Part shown: positions 1-7,404 of the stretch, one piece after another
How positions within the stretch are numbered: position 1 is the stretch's first letter
Layout of the letters: the number at the start of each line of letters is the position of its first letter
Assembly: GCA_019359095.1 (NCBI GenBank)
Contig: JAHHHZ010000025.1
Span: 124,001-188,000, forward strand
Length of the DNA: 64,000 nucleotides
Direction of reading: 5' to 3'
From: Pleurocapsa minor HA4230-MV1
GTDB lineage: Bacteria; Cyanobacteriota; Cyanobacteriia; Cyanobacteriales; Xenococcaceae
The notes under the pieces: generated by a model
The model's input: only the letters and a program-made list of their open reading frames with translations
Database searches by the model: none
What the model was told of the DNA's origin: nothing
Translations under genes and position numbers: made by a program

Positions 1-58
1 TCTTGATATTTAGTTTTCAGAATCTTTTAAGATGGAAAAAACATTTCAATAAAACTTG

Positions 59-376
59 ATGCAAGCTATCACTCAAGATCCAATTCAAGTCTCAACTTAC
101 TTTCGCGCCCTTGCCGATCCTTTAAGAATACAAATAATCGAATTACTGCGTAATCAAGAGCTATGTGTTTGTGAACTGTGTGAAAAAATTGATGTAAGTC
201 AATCTAAACTATCTTTTCATCTCAAAAATCTTAAAGAGGCTAACTTGGTAACTGCTCGTCAAGAGGGTCGCTGGATTTACTATCGTCTTAATTTAGCTCA
301 ATTCGTCATTCTCGAACAGTATTTAGCTGAATATCGACGATTTGGAACTATTTTACCAGCAAAAAGCTGCAATTAA
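59..376 (+). CDS. arsR: ArsR/SmtB-family arsenic-responsive repressor
   Basis: This is a 105-residue winged-helix repressor. The N-terminal half carries the ELCVCELC motif, with three cysteines at about residues 36, 38 and 41. This matches the As(III)/Sb(III) site of classical ArsR proteins in the metal-binding helix. The recognition helix follows (DVSQSKLSFHLKNLKEANLV). A TTG lies one codon upstream at 56, but the ATG at 59 is preferred. It is the first gene of an arsenic cluster, and two operator-like palindromes lie just downstream at 425-460. I infer that it represses the following genes and is released by arsenite. The length is normal for the family. Antimonite or another thiophilic metal as inducer is possible. 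Confidence 0.9.
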   Translation: MQAITQDPIQVSTYFRALADPLRIQIIELLRNQELCVCELCEKIDVSQSKLSFHLKNLKEANLVTARQEGRWIYYRLNLAQFVILEQYLAEYRRFGTILPAKSCN

Positions 377-424
377 TTAGCTCGACTGGGATTGGCGTAA
401 TTTATCGTAGCTGGTAATTTAACA

Positions 425-460
425 CATCAAGTTTTTTTGATGCATCAAGTTTTTTTGATG
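425..460 (+). promoter_or_regulatory. two abutting ArsR-type operators
   Basis: CATCAA-N6-TTGATG occurs twice without a gap (425-442 and 443-460), with identical spacers. Both copies are perfect 6-6-6 inverted repeats. The Synechocystis ArsR operator upstream of arsBHC is known to contain ATCAA-N6-TTGAT repeats, so these fit an ArsR target. TTGATG at 437-442 and TAAAAT at 461-466 could be -35 and -10 boxes 18 bp apart. The second operator would then fill the promoter spacer; this part is inference. Confidence 0.85.
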
Positions 461-534
461 TAAAATCAAATATTATTTTCGTAGTTTCACAATATCTCAT
501 TAGTTGCGAATCTTAAGACGTAAAAACATATCAA

Positions 535-993
535 ATGTCAGTATCAGTAACATATCCTAATTATATTTGGTGGCTTGTACCACAAAAACTAGCAGGAATG
601 TCCAGACCACCACTAGAAGACTTACCTTTGCTCTATCAAGCTGGTATGAGGGGTATAGTTTCAGTCATGGATGAACCTTCGGGGATTAAAGAATATCAAG
701 AGGCGGGATTTGAAGCCCTTTGGCTGCCAATTACAGGAGGTAAGTCACCTAGCTTAGAGCAAGTTAGACTATTTATTCAATTCGCCAAACCATTAATTTC
801 TAACAATCAACCAGTAGCTGTTCATTGTACTAGCGGTAATCGTAGAACAGGAACGTTGCTTGCTGCATATTTAGTTGCAGAAGGAGAGTTGCCATCAAGA
901 GCAATCTCCATGATTCAAAAAGCGCGCCCTACAGCGGAACTACGAGATGTCCAAAGAGAGTTTCTTGTCAGTTTGCCACAGCTATTAAGATGA
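535..993 (+). CDS. dual-specificity/tyrosine phosphatase-like protein in ars operon
   Basis: This 152-residue protein has the cysteine phosphatase signature HCTSGNRRTG near residues 98-107, a perfect HC-X5-R loop followed by T. The upstream PPLEDLPLLYQAGMRGIVSVMDEP region is typical of dual-specificity phosphatase folds. It is the first gene after the operators and sits 19 bp before arsH. Eukaryotic Acr2 arsenate reductases share the HC-X5-R site, so it may reduce arsenate or act on a phosphorylated partner. That role is inference from context; the phosphatase fold is well supported. No signal peptide is visible, so it should be cytoplasmic. Confidence 0.8.
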   Translation: MSVSVTYPNYIWWLVPQKLAGMSRPPLEDLPLLYQAGMRGIVSVMDEPSGIKEYQEAGFEALWLPITGGKSPSLEQVRLFIQFAKPLISNNQPVAVHCTSGNRRTGTLLAAYLVAEGELPSRAISMIQKARPTAELRDVQREFLVSLPQLLR

Positions 994-1012
994 TGTTTTA
1001 TAAAAAGCAAAA

Positions 1013-1639
1013 ATGACCAATTTTAATCATCCACCCAGAATCCTATTTTTATATGGCTCATTAAGAGAGCGTTCTTACAGTCGTCTTGTGGCAGAAGAAG
1101 CCGCCCGAATTATTACCAATATGGGGGCAGAAGTTAAATTCTTTCATCCCCACGAATTACCACTACGAGGACAAGTGCCAGAAACCCATCCCAAAGTACA
1201 AGAACTACGAGAGTTAAGCCAATGGTCTGAAGGTCAAGTTTGGTCTTCTCCCGAAATGCACGGCAATGTTACGGGTATTCTCAAAAATCAAATTGACTGG
1301 ATACCTCTAACTATTGGTTCTGTAAGACCAACCCAAGGCAAAACTTTAGCGGTGATGCAGGTTAGTGGTGGTTCACAGTCTTTTAATGCAGTCAATACCT
1401 TGCGGATTCTGGGGCGATGGATGCGGATGTTTACCATTCCCAATCAATCCTCGGTAGCTAAAGCCTATCAGGAGTTTAATGAAGATGGCACGATGAAAGA
1501 TTCTGCTTATCGCGATCGCGTTGTCGATGTTATGGAAGAGTTATATAAGTTCACTCTGTTACTACGGGATAAAATTAATTACTTAACTGATCGTCATAGT
1601 GAACGTAAAGAAAAAGAAGAAGCAGAAAATAAACAGTAA
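1013..1639 (+). CDS. arsH: ArsH-type NADPH-dependent FMN reductase
   Basis: This 208-residue flavodoxin-like protein begins with [25 protein letters not shown], the GSxRxxSxSR phosphate-binding loop of NADPH:FMN reductases. It continues with the ArsH hallmarks [20 protein letters not shown] and GRTLAV-like [24 protein letters not shown]. ArsH proteins oxidise trivalent organoarsenicals such as methylarsenite, using NADPH and FMN; in Synechocystis ArsH is a flavin-dependent quinone/metal reductase. It lies 19 bp after the phosphatase gene in the same operon. The C-terminus is a charged Lys/Glu-rich tail. Family membership is very secure, but the physiological substrate is not visible from sequence. 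Confidence 0.93.
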   Translation: MTNFNHPPRILFLYGSLRERSYSRLVAEEAARIITNMGAEVKFFHPHELPLRGQVPETHPKVQELRELSQWSEGQVWSSPEMHGNVTGILKNQIDWIPLTIGSVRPTQGKTLAVMQVSGGSQSFNAVNTLRILGRWMRMFTIPNQSSVAKAYQEFNEDGTMKDSAYRDRVVDVMEELYKFTLLLRDKINYLTDRHSERKEKEEAENKQ

Positions 1640-1694
1640 GCATTTAGTAGATAAAATTACTCCAAAACAAAATGAAAACTGCAATTGAAGATCA

Positions 1695-2408
1695 ATGAGC
1701 AAATTACCGAAGCCTAAAAAAACTGGGATGAATCATATTTTCTATTACTGGCAAGAAGCTATTACAGAATTTATCGGTACTTTTATCCTAGTTTTTACTG
1801 GTTGTGGAGCAGTTATGGTGGATACCATTAGCAATGGTAGTTTATCTCACCTGGGAGTTAGTTTTGTGTTTGGGGCAGTAGTAGCTGCTGTGATATATAG
1901 CACGCAACATATTAGCGAGGCTCATATCAACCCTGCCGTAACTCTCGCTTTTTGGACGAGCGGTTTTTTTGCTCGGCAAAAAGTAATACCTTACGTTGTA
2001 GCACAATGTCTGGGTGCGATCGCAGCTTCAGGGCTACTTTTGCTCACACTGGGTAAAGTTGCCAACCTGGGGGCTACTTTACCACTAGAAGATAATTGGC
2101 TTCAATCCCTAATCCTCGAAACTATTCTGACTTTTATCTTGATGTTTGTCATTTTAGGTTCTGGCTTAGACCGACGTGCAGCAGGGGATTTTGCAGGGTT
2201 AGCAATTGGCTTGACAGTAGCATTGGAAGCAGCTTTTATGGGCCCGATTACTGGGGCGAGTATGAATCCAGCAAGATCGCTGGGGCCTGCTTTTGTCAGT
2301 GGTCTTTGGCAACATCATTGGCTGTATTGGGTTGCACCAATTATGGGAGCGCAATTAGCCGTATTTGTTTACGGTTTTCTATCAAATGGTTTTCACGATA
2401 TCCAATAA
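1695..2408 (+). CDS. MIP/aquaporin channel (AqpS-like)
   Basis: This 237-residue integral membrane protein has six hydrophobic segments and both aquaporin half-helix motifs, HINPAV (near residue 75) and SMNPARS (near residue 190). The family moves water, glycerol or small neutral solutes. In the ars operon of Sinorhizobium meliloti an aquaglyceroporin (AqpS) replaces ArsB and lets arsenite leave after ArsC makes it. This operon has the same gene set and no ArsB or Acr3, so arsenite efflux is the natural inference. The ATG at 1695 overlaps the stop of a tiny 8-codon frame starting at 1672. Confidence 0.88.
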   Translation: MSKLPKPKKTGMNHIFYYWQEAITEFIGTFILVFTGCGAVMVDTISNGSLSHLGVSFVFGAVVAAVIYSTQHISEAHINPAVTLAFWTSGFFARQKVIPYVVAQCLGAIAASGLLLLTLGKVANLGATLPLEDNWLQSLILETILTFILMFVILGSGLDRRAAGDFAGLAIGLTVALEAAFMGPITGASMNPARSLGPAFVSGLWQHHWLYWVAPIMGAQLAVFVYGFLSNGFHDIQ

Positions 2409-2430
2409 ATTATCTAACCGAATAAAAACC

Positions 2431-2826
2431 ATGAAAAAAGTTATGTTTGTCTGCAAGAGAAATTCCTGTCGTTCCCAAATGGCGGAAGGCTTTGCCAAAA
2501 CATTAGGAGAGGGCAAAATTGAAGTTACTTCTTCTGGGTTAGAAGCCAGTCGGGTACATCCCACAGCAATTGAGGTCATGTCAGAAATTGGGATTGATAT
2601 TAGTAATCAAACTTCCGATCCTTTGAGTGATTTTAATGCCGATGATTACGACGCTGTAATTTCCCTGTGCGGTTGTGGGGTAAACTTACCACCTGAATGG
2701 GTAATGCGATCGGTATTTGAAGATTGGCAATTAGACGATCCCGACGGACAACCGATAGAAACTTTTCACCGTGTTAGGGATAAAATTAAAGAGCGAGTAG
2801 CTAACCTAATTGAAAAACTTAGCTAA
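2431..2826 (+). CDS. arsC: arsenate reductase, LMW-phosphatase type
   Basis: This is a 131-residue protein starting MKKVMFVCKRNSCRSQMAEG; the C-X5-R-S loop is that of low-molecular-weight tyrosine phosphatase-type arsenate reductases. CGCG and a DPDG segment follow (LDDPDGQPIETFHRVRDKI), as in cyanobacterial ArsC. It reduces arsenate to arsenite in the cytoplasm with a thiol donor. An upstream in-frame start at 2365 would overlap the channel gene, so the ATG at 2431 is chosen. It lies 22 bp after the aquaporin gene and ends the operon. Arsenite made here would leave through the channel. Confidence 0.92.
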   Translation: MKKVMFVCKRNSCRSQMAEGFAKTLGEGKIEVTSSGLEASRVHPTAIEVMSEIGIDISNQTSDPLSDFNADDYDAVISLCGCGVNLPPEWVMRSVFEDWQLDDPDGQPIETFHRVRDKIKERVANLIEKLS

Positions 2827-2876
2827 CTTTAGTAAGTTTAGTTTTAGGCTTAAAATTATAATTGCTCCATAATTTA

Positions 2877-3422
2877 TTACAAGAGCAAACTATCCAGACT
2901 AATTGTTATTTCAGGAAAAGCTTGTGGCGCGATCGTCTCAGACTTATATTCTACTACTTGCAAATAATTGTCTTGACTAGGTTGAGTGTGAACAATTAGC
3001 TTTTTATTTACTAAGTCAATAACCCAATATTCGGATATTCCATTACGAGCATAAATAACTGTTTTTTGTGACAAATCTTTAGCTAGAGTACGATTAGCAA
3101 TCTCAATTAACCAATAAATATCTTCTGCGTAAGGATGATGCAAATCATAAGTACTTTCTGGTAATCGAACGATGCTAACGTCAGGTTCAGGTTCAGAATT
3201 ATCTAGAGTAATTGGATGAGCTTCATAAACTTCTGCTCTATCTTCTAGCAACTTACGCAAATATTTCACTATTTTATGGCTAGTATTGCGATGAGGAATT
3301 CCTTCTGGACTCATTTCGACAAGCTCTCCTTCCAGCAATTCAACTTGTTGTCCTTCTAGTACCCCAGAGTCCACTAATTCATGCCATTTTTCAATTGACC
3401 ACTTGTATCTAGTAGTAGCCAT
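2877..3422 (-). CDS. Uma2 family (DUF820) PD-(D/E)XK nuclease-like protein
   Basis: This 181-residue member of the Uma2/DUF820 family is very abundant in cyanobacterial genomes. Visible features are the ELLEGELVEMSPEG segment, the acidic EPEPDVSIVR strand, and YWLIEIANRTLAKDLSQKTVIYARNGISEYWVIDL, which holds the E-x-K like core of the PD-(D/E)XK fold. No biological role is established for the family. The gene points away from the ars operon and is transcribed divergently from a second Uma2 gene at 3508. Family assignment is firm; nuclease activity is only predicted. Confidence 0.85.
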   Translation of the reverse strand: MATTRYKWSIEKWHELVDSGVLEGQQVELLEGELVEMSPEGIPHRNTSHKIVKYLRKLLEDRAEVYEAHPITLDNSEPEPDVSIVRLPESTYDLHHPYAEDIYWLIEIANRTLAKDLSQKTVIYARNGISEYWVIDLVNKKLIVHTQPSQDNYLQVVEYKSETIAPQAFPEITISLDSLLL

Positions 3423-3507
3423 GAGTGTAATACAATCAATTTAAAGTTTTGAGCTTTTGTTAAAATATTAGCAACAAAGGTAAATTAACGGCACGAGAAA
3501 AGTTGCA

Positions 3508-4071
3508 ATGAATACTGTGGTATTAAACTTAGAGCCAATTCCTCACTTAACGGATGAGCAATTTTATCAACTGTGTGTTGCCAATCGCGATTTAAACCTG
3601 GAAATGAATGCAGCAGGAGAATTAATCATCGTGCCACCAGTCGGCGGAGAAAGCGGTAATCAAGAAGCAGAACTAATTACTGATTTAGAGATTTGGAATC
3701 GTCAGGCTAAATTAGGCAAAGTGTTTAGTTCTTCAACTATTTTTATCCTTCCTAACGGTGCAAAACGCTCTCCTGATGCTGCTTGGGTCAAGTTAGAAAG
3801 ATGGGAAAATTTGACCCCAGAACAACGAAAAAAATTTCCTACCCTGATACCAGACTTTTTGATTGAACTGCGTTCAGAGACAGACAGACTAACAACGCTG
3901 CAAGAAAAAATGCATGAATACATCCAAAATGGTCTGCGTTTAGGTTTGCTGATTAATCCCCAAGATGCACAGGTAGAAATTTACCGCTTAGGAAAAACTG
4001 TAGAAGTTAAACAAATGCCAGCAATTATTTCTGGAGAAGATATACTACCTGGATTTGAGTTAGAAGTGTAG
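3508..4071 (+). CDS. Uma2 family (DUF820) PD-(D/E)XK nuclease-like protein
   Basis: This 187-residue protein is a second Uma2 paralogue. It has the family's GELIIVPPVGGESGNQEAEL N-terminal block, the SPDAAWV strand and the FLIELRSETDRLTTLQEKMHEY core with the E-x-(R/K) arrangement. It ends with PGFELEV, typical of the family. It is divergent from the Uma2 gene at 2877-3422, and the two belong to different subtypes, so they are not a recent tandem duplication. The function is unknown. The spacer to the next gene contains two HIP1-like sites. Confidence 0.85.
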   Translation: MNTVVLNLEPIPHLTDEQFYQLCVANRDLNLEMNAAGELIIVPPVGGESGNQEAELITDLEIWNRQAKLGKVFSSSTIFILPNGAKRSPDAAWVKLERWENLTPEQRKKFPTLIPDFLIELRSETDRLTTLQEKMHEYIQNGLRLGLLINPQDAQVEIYRLGKTVEVKQMPAIISGEDILPGFELEV

Positions 4072-4176
4072 AAAGTGCGATCGCCTTACCCAAAATATTT
4101 ATTTTATTAACTAAAAGCTGGATGACTATTTTTTGATAGCGATCGCATCTTCAGCAACTTGACTTCTAATACGATG

Positions 4177-4734
4177 CTATATTTGCTCAATTATTTTCTT
4201 GCGCTTTTCCTCATATTCTTCTTGAGTTAACAAACCAATCTGATATGCTTCATTAAGTTTTTCTAAAAGAACAAGAGATTTACCAGAACTCTGAAGAGAC
4301 TGAGAGGCAACCTTCTTACGAGAAGTTACTTCTTTTTTCTGTGCTTTGAGATCTTTCAACTCACCTTTTAGAATAGCAATTTGTCCTTGAATCTGTCGGA
4401 CAAGTTCTTGAGAATTTTGCTTGCCGTGCTTAATTTCAGCTCTTTTAGCTGCCACATTTCGGGCAATACCAGCATTATAACTAGCTGCTTCTTTTCGGCG
4501 TGCAGCCCGATATTTTGCTCCTAACAATGTACCGCCAAGACCTCTTCCCATTGACTGAGTTTGCGCTCTTGCCTGAGCCGCAGATAATGACAAAGACGAG
4601 TTAGCATCTACCCAGCTTTGTACATTTTGCTTTGCGCCTTCGAGTTGAGATGTAAGTTGTGACAGTTGCGCTTCGACTTCAGAGATTCGACGTTCTAAAG
4701 TCGCTGCGATCAGGGAATCATCTTGCTGAACCAT
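4177..4734 (-). CDS. coiled-coil protein with C-terminal SHOCT-like motif
   Basis: This is a 185-residue protein of unknown function. Residues 5-40 and 95-150 are strongly charged helices likely to form coiled coils (ERRISEVEAQLSQLTSQLEG; IAILKGELKDLKAQKKEVT). The end, LNEAYQIGLLTQEEYEEKRKKI, is a SHOCT-type motif, a short helix pair often used for oligomerisation. The Ala/Arg-rich middle contains a GRGLGGTLLGAKYRAARRKE segment. A longer reading frame starts at 4794, but its extra 20 residues are not convincingly coding, so the ATG at 4734 is preferred. It is divergent from sufC across a 571-bp spacer. Confidence 0.65.
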   Translation of the reverse strand: MVQQDDSLIAATLERRISEVEAQLSQLTSQLEGAKQNVQSWVDANSSLSLSAAQARAQTQSMGRGLGGTLLGAKYRAARRKEAASYNAGIARNVAAKRAEIKHGKQNSQELVRQIQGQIAILKGELKDLKAQKKEVTSRKKVASQSLQSSGKSLVLLEKLNEAYQIGLLTQEEYEEKRKKIIEQI

Positions 4735-4938
4735 GATTAATAATAAGCAAAAGTTTTGAACATATACGAAGCAAGCAGTCCAAAAGGCTACCACTTCTCT
4801 TAATTACAGATAATGCCCAAAAACTGATGTTGATTAACAGTAATCGATGAATCTAACAGAACGTCTCTACCAGCCAATTGAATCGTAGAACTACATTATT
4901 ATACGGAAACTTTCTGTATATCTACCCCAATAGGTTAT

Positions 4939-5031
4939 GTTATCCAGAATTATTCTTGATATTCACCATATGTGGGGCGTTATCTGGAATTGTCGCGTAT
5001 ATTATTCTTTTTTTGCGCATTATCCAGGAAT
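4939..5031. repeat. three 13-bp direct repeats exactly 40 bp apart
   Basis: GTTATCCAGAATT starts at 4939, GTTATCTGGAATT at 4979 and ATTATCCAGGAATT at 5019. The spacing is 40 bp each time, close to four helical turns, so the copies would lie on one face of the DNA. The sequence between the copies is unrelated. They sit in the spacer between the SHOCT gene and sufC. A regulator-binding array is one inference; no known regulator is recognised. Confidence 0.55.
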
Positions 5032-5155
5032 TTTTTTAAATGTCATACATTTGATTTAAGATGCACTGCTTTTATTAAAATCGTGTCTACTACATATTGA
5101 GCGTTGATTAATGCGATCGCCCATCAGCTAAAAAAAAATCAGATTCACCACAATT

Positions 5156-5183
5156 TTGACAACAGGTTGATGGTTGATATAGT
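5156..5183 (+). promoter_or_regulatory. sigma-70-type promoter for sufCDS
   Basis: TTGACA at 5156-5161 and TATAGT at 5178-5183 are separated by 16 bp, a near-consensus promoter. The expected start point, near 5190, lies just before the SufR-type operator, and sufC begins about 115 bp further on. Confidence 0.65.
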
Positions 5184-5196
5184 CTACAATAAACTT

Positions 5197-5216
5197 AAAC
5201 AACAAAAACGTTGTTT
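5197..5216 (+). promoter_or_regulatory. SufR-type operator (CAAC-N6-GTTG)
   Basis: CAAC at 5200-5203, six bases, then GTTG at 5210-5213 form the core reported for the cyanobacterial SufR repressor. The palindrome extends to AAACAAC/GTTGTTT. It lies immediately downstream of the predicted transcription start, a position suited to repression. CAAC and GTTG half-sites also occur at 5160-5176, but with wrong spacing. Confidence 0.7.
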
Positions 5217-5305
5217 TAATCTATAATTCTATAGTTCTTTTCAGCGTATATCTTCTGCCTGAGAATATTACAGCCCACAGTTATCAATTGTTTATTTAGC
5301 AAACA

Positions 5306-6082
5306 ATGAGTGAAACGATTTTATCAATACGTAATTTAACCGCCAATGTAGACGGGACTCCCATTCTTAAAGGAGTCAATTTAGAAATCAACGCTGGAGA
5401 AGTCCATGCAATTATGGGGCGTAACGGCTCAGGAAAAAGCACCCTTGCCAAAATTATTGCGGGGCATCCAGACTACGAAGTTACTGGTGGAGAAATTATT
5501 TATCAGGGCAAAAATGTTGTTGATTTAGAACCCAATGAAAGAGCTAATAGCGGTATCTTTTTAGCCTTTCAATATCCGATGGCAATTCCAGGGGTTAGTA
5601 ATCTCGATTTTATGCGGGTAGCATATAATGCTAAACGAAAGTATCAGGGATTAGAAGAGATTGACACCTTTGATTTTGACGACTTGATTGAAGAAAAGTT
5701 AGAAGTTGTCAAAATGAAGTCTAGCTTTTTAGAGCGTAGTCTTAATGAGGGTTTTTCTGGAGGAGAGAAAAAACGCAACGAAATTCTCCAGATGGCATTG
5801 TTAGATCCTACTTTAACTATTCTCGATGAGATCGATTCAGGATTAGATATTGATGCCTTGAGAATTGTTTCTGATGGTGTAAATCAGCTGAAGACTCCTG
5901 AGAAATCTCTGTTGGTAATTACTCACTATCAACGTCTACTCGATTATATTGAGCCAGATTTTATTCATGTAATGCAGGAAGGCAAGATTATTACTAGTGG
6001 TGGTAAAGAACTGGCACTAGAACTAGAGTCTCGTGGTTACGATTTCCTGGATGATAAATTTAAGGTGGAGGCAGGAATTTAA
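5306..6082 (+). CDS. sufC: Fe-S cluster assembly ATPase SufC
   Basis: This is a 258-residue ABC-type ATPase without membrane domains. The Walker [10 protein letters not shown] lies at 38-46, the ABC signature [10 protein letters not shown] at 151-160 and the Walker [11 protein letters not shown] at 171-180; [11 protein letters not shown] contains the switch histidine. SufC powers the SufBCD scaffold that builds Fe-S clusters in the cytoplasm, which is the main pathway in cyanobacteria. The stop overlaps the sufD start by one base. sufB normally stands directly upstream in cyanobacteria, but here sufC is the first gene. The upstream promoter and SufR-type box suggest iron/Fe-S-dependent control. 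Confidence 0.96.
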   Translation: MSETILSIRNLTANVDGTPILKGVNLEINAGEVHAIMGRNGSGKSTLAKIIAGHPDYEVTGGEIIYQGKNVVDLEPNERANSGIFLAFQYPMAIPGVSNLDFMRVAYNAKRKYQGLEEIDTFDFDDLIEEKLEVVKMKSSFLERSLNEGFSGGEKKRNEILQMALLDPTLTILDEIDSGLDIDALRIVSDGVNQLKTPEKSLLVITHYQRLLDYIEPDFIHVMQEGKIITSGGKELALELESRGYDFLDDKFKVEAGI

Positions 6083-7392
6083 TGGCGGTACAAATTCCTT
6101 TTGCAACTATTTCGCAGATTCATCAAGATACTGTAGTAGAGGATATTTTCTTTACTGGTTTATTGCAGCAGTGTCAGGTAAATCAAGCTGCACCTCAATG
6201 GCTGATAGATATTCGCCAGCAGTCTAAAAGCTGGTTGTCTCGTTTATCAGTGCCGACAAAAAAAGATGAAGATTGGCGCTTTATCGATTTATCGTCTTTA
6301 ACAGCAGGTAAATTCGTCACCCCAGTAAGGGCGAACGGCCGTTCGCCCCTACCTGAAACAAACAATAGCCGTTTGATCTTTGTCAACGGGATTTACAACG
6401 CTGAATTATCTAACGTTGCCCAATTGCCTCAAGGAATATATGTCGGCAGTTTAAACAACTTGCCCGATCGCTACGATGCTGCAAAATACTTTGCCCAACA
6501 ACCAGGCGCTGATGCGTTTACTGCTTTAAATACCGCAGGGGGTGATGATGTGGCAGTAGTTTGGCTCGATAAAAACGTTGTAGCTGAAACGCCGATCCAG
6601 TTGATCTTTATTGCTGATGGCGAAACAGAGGCTAGTTTTGCTCAACCTCGGACATTGGTAGTGGCAGAAACAAGTTCTAGTATTTCTCTAATTGAAGAAT
6701 ATCTCGGCACAGGGGAATACTTTACCAACGCTGTAACTGAAATTTTTGTTCAAAATAATGCCAGAGTAAATCATACTCGCCTACAGCAAGAATCAGACTC
6801 TAGCTATCATATTGGTAAAACTGCCGTAGCTCAAGAGCGTGATAGTCACTATACTCTCAATGAGATCAATCTAGGGTCAAAACTCTGTCGTCATAACCCT
6901 GAAATGTGGCAGCAGGGACAGCAAACCGAGACGAACCTTAATGGCTTAACTGTAGCTACAGGAGAACAGATATCCGATACTCATAGTATTATTGCTTTAT
7001 CTAAACCCTCTGGCACTACAAACCAACTGCATAAATGTATCATTGGCGATCGCGCTCATACAGTATTTAACGGCAAGGTATTTGTCACTAAGGAAGCACA
7101 GTTAACGGATGCTACCCAACTAAACCGTAACCTGATGCTCTCTCCTAAAGCTAGAGTCGATACTAAACCAGAATTACAGATTACCGCCGATAATGTTAAG
7201 TGCGCTCATGGGGCAACGGTAAGCCAGTTAGAAGCCGAAGAAATATTCTATCTTCGTAGTCGTGGTTTGAGCCAAGATGATGCCAACCAACTATTAATCG
7301 ATGCCTTTGCCAAGGAGATTATCGATCGCCTTCCCTTAGAATCCCTGAGAAATAGAATCACCCAAACTATCGAGCAGAAAGTAAAGCATTAA
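6082..7392 (+). CDS. sufD: Fe-S cluster assembly scaffold protein SufD
   Basis: This 436-residue protein shows the SufB/SufD beta-helix core (residues 150-400), with the conserved C-terminal CAHGATVSQLEAEEIFYLRSRGLS and a DAFAKEIIDRLP tail. The KKDEDWRFIDLSSL start is typical of cyanobacterial SufD. It forms the scaffold complex with SufB and SufC. Translation is probably coupled to sufC (one-base overlap). Oddly, a 28-bp near-perfect palindrome (6325-6352) lies inside the gene and encodes about ten extra residues (82-91) between the N-terminal domain and the core, apparently without breaking the frame. Confidence 0.94.
   Translation: MAVQIPFATISQIHQDTVVEDIFFTGLLQQCQVNQAAPQWLIDIRQQSKSWLSRLSVPTKKDEDWRFIDLSSLTAGKFVTPVRANGRSPLPETNNSRLIFVNGIYNAELSNVAQLPQGIYVGSLNNLPDRYDAAKYFAQQPGADAFTALNTAGGDDVAVVWLDKNVVAETPIQLIFIADGETEASFAQPRTLVVAETSSSISLIEEYLGTGEYFTNAVTEIFVQNNARVNHTRLQQESDSSYHIGKTAVAQERDSHYTLNEINLGSKLCRHNPEMWQQGQQTETNLNGLTVATGEQISDTHSIIALSKPSGTTNQLHKCIIGDRAHTVFNGKVFVTKEAQLTDATQLNRNLMLSPKARVDTKPELQITADNVKCAHGATVSQLEAEEIFYLRSRGLSQDDANQLLIDAFAKEIIDRLPLESLRNRITQTIEQKVKH
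6325..6352. repeat. palindromic element inside sufD
   Basis: GGGCGAACGGCCGTTCGCCC is a perfect 20-bp palindrome, and with the flanking GTAA/CTAC the near-symmetry covers 28 bp. It is far more G+C-rich than its surroundings and reads in frame as part of residues 82-91 of SufD. The sequence type resembles short mobile palindromes that recur in cyanobacterial genomes; no second copy was seen in this window. Confidence 0.65.
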
Positions 7393-7404
7393 CTAGTAAT
7401 CAAC

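Larger units (their letters stand above)
4735..5305. other. long divergent spacer upstream of sufC
   Basis: This stretch of about 570 bp has no gene that I can support and no trace of sufB or sufR. It holds three direct repeats at 40-bp spacing (4939-5031), one HIP1 site (about 5114), a good promoter (5156-5183) and a SufR-type operator (5197-5216). The rest is AT-rich. Confidence 0.7.

Noticed and set aside
1672-1698. Eight-codon frame MKTAIEDQ overlapping the aquaporin start codon.
   Set aside because: It could be a translational coupler, but it has no clear ribosome site and such short frames are common by chance.
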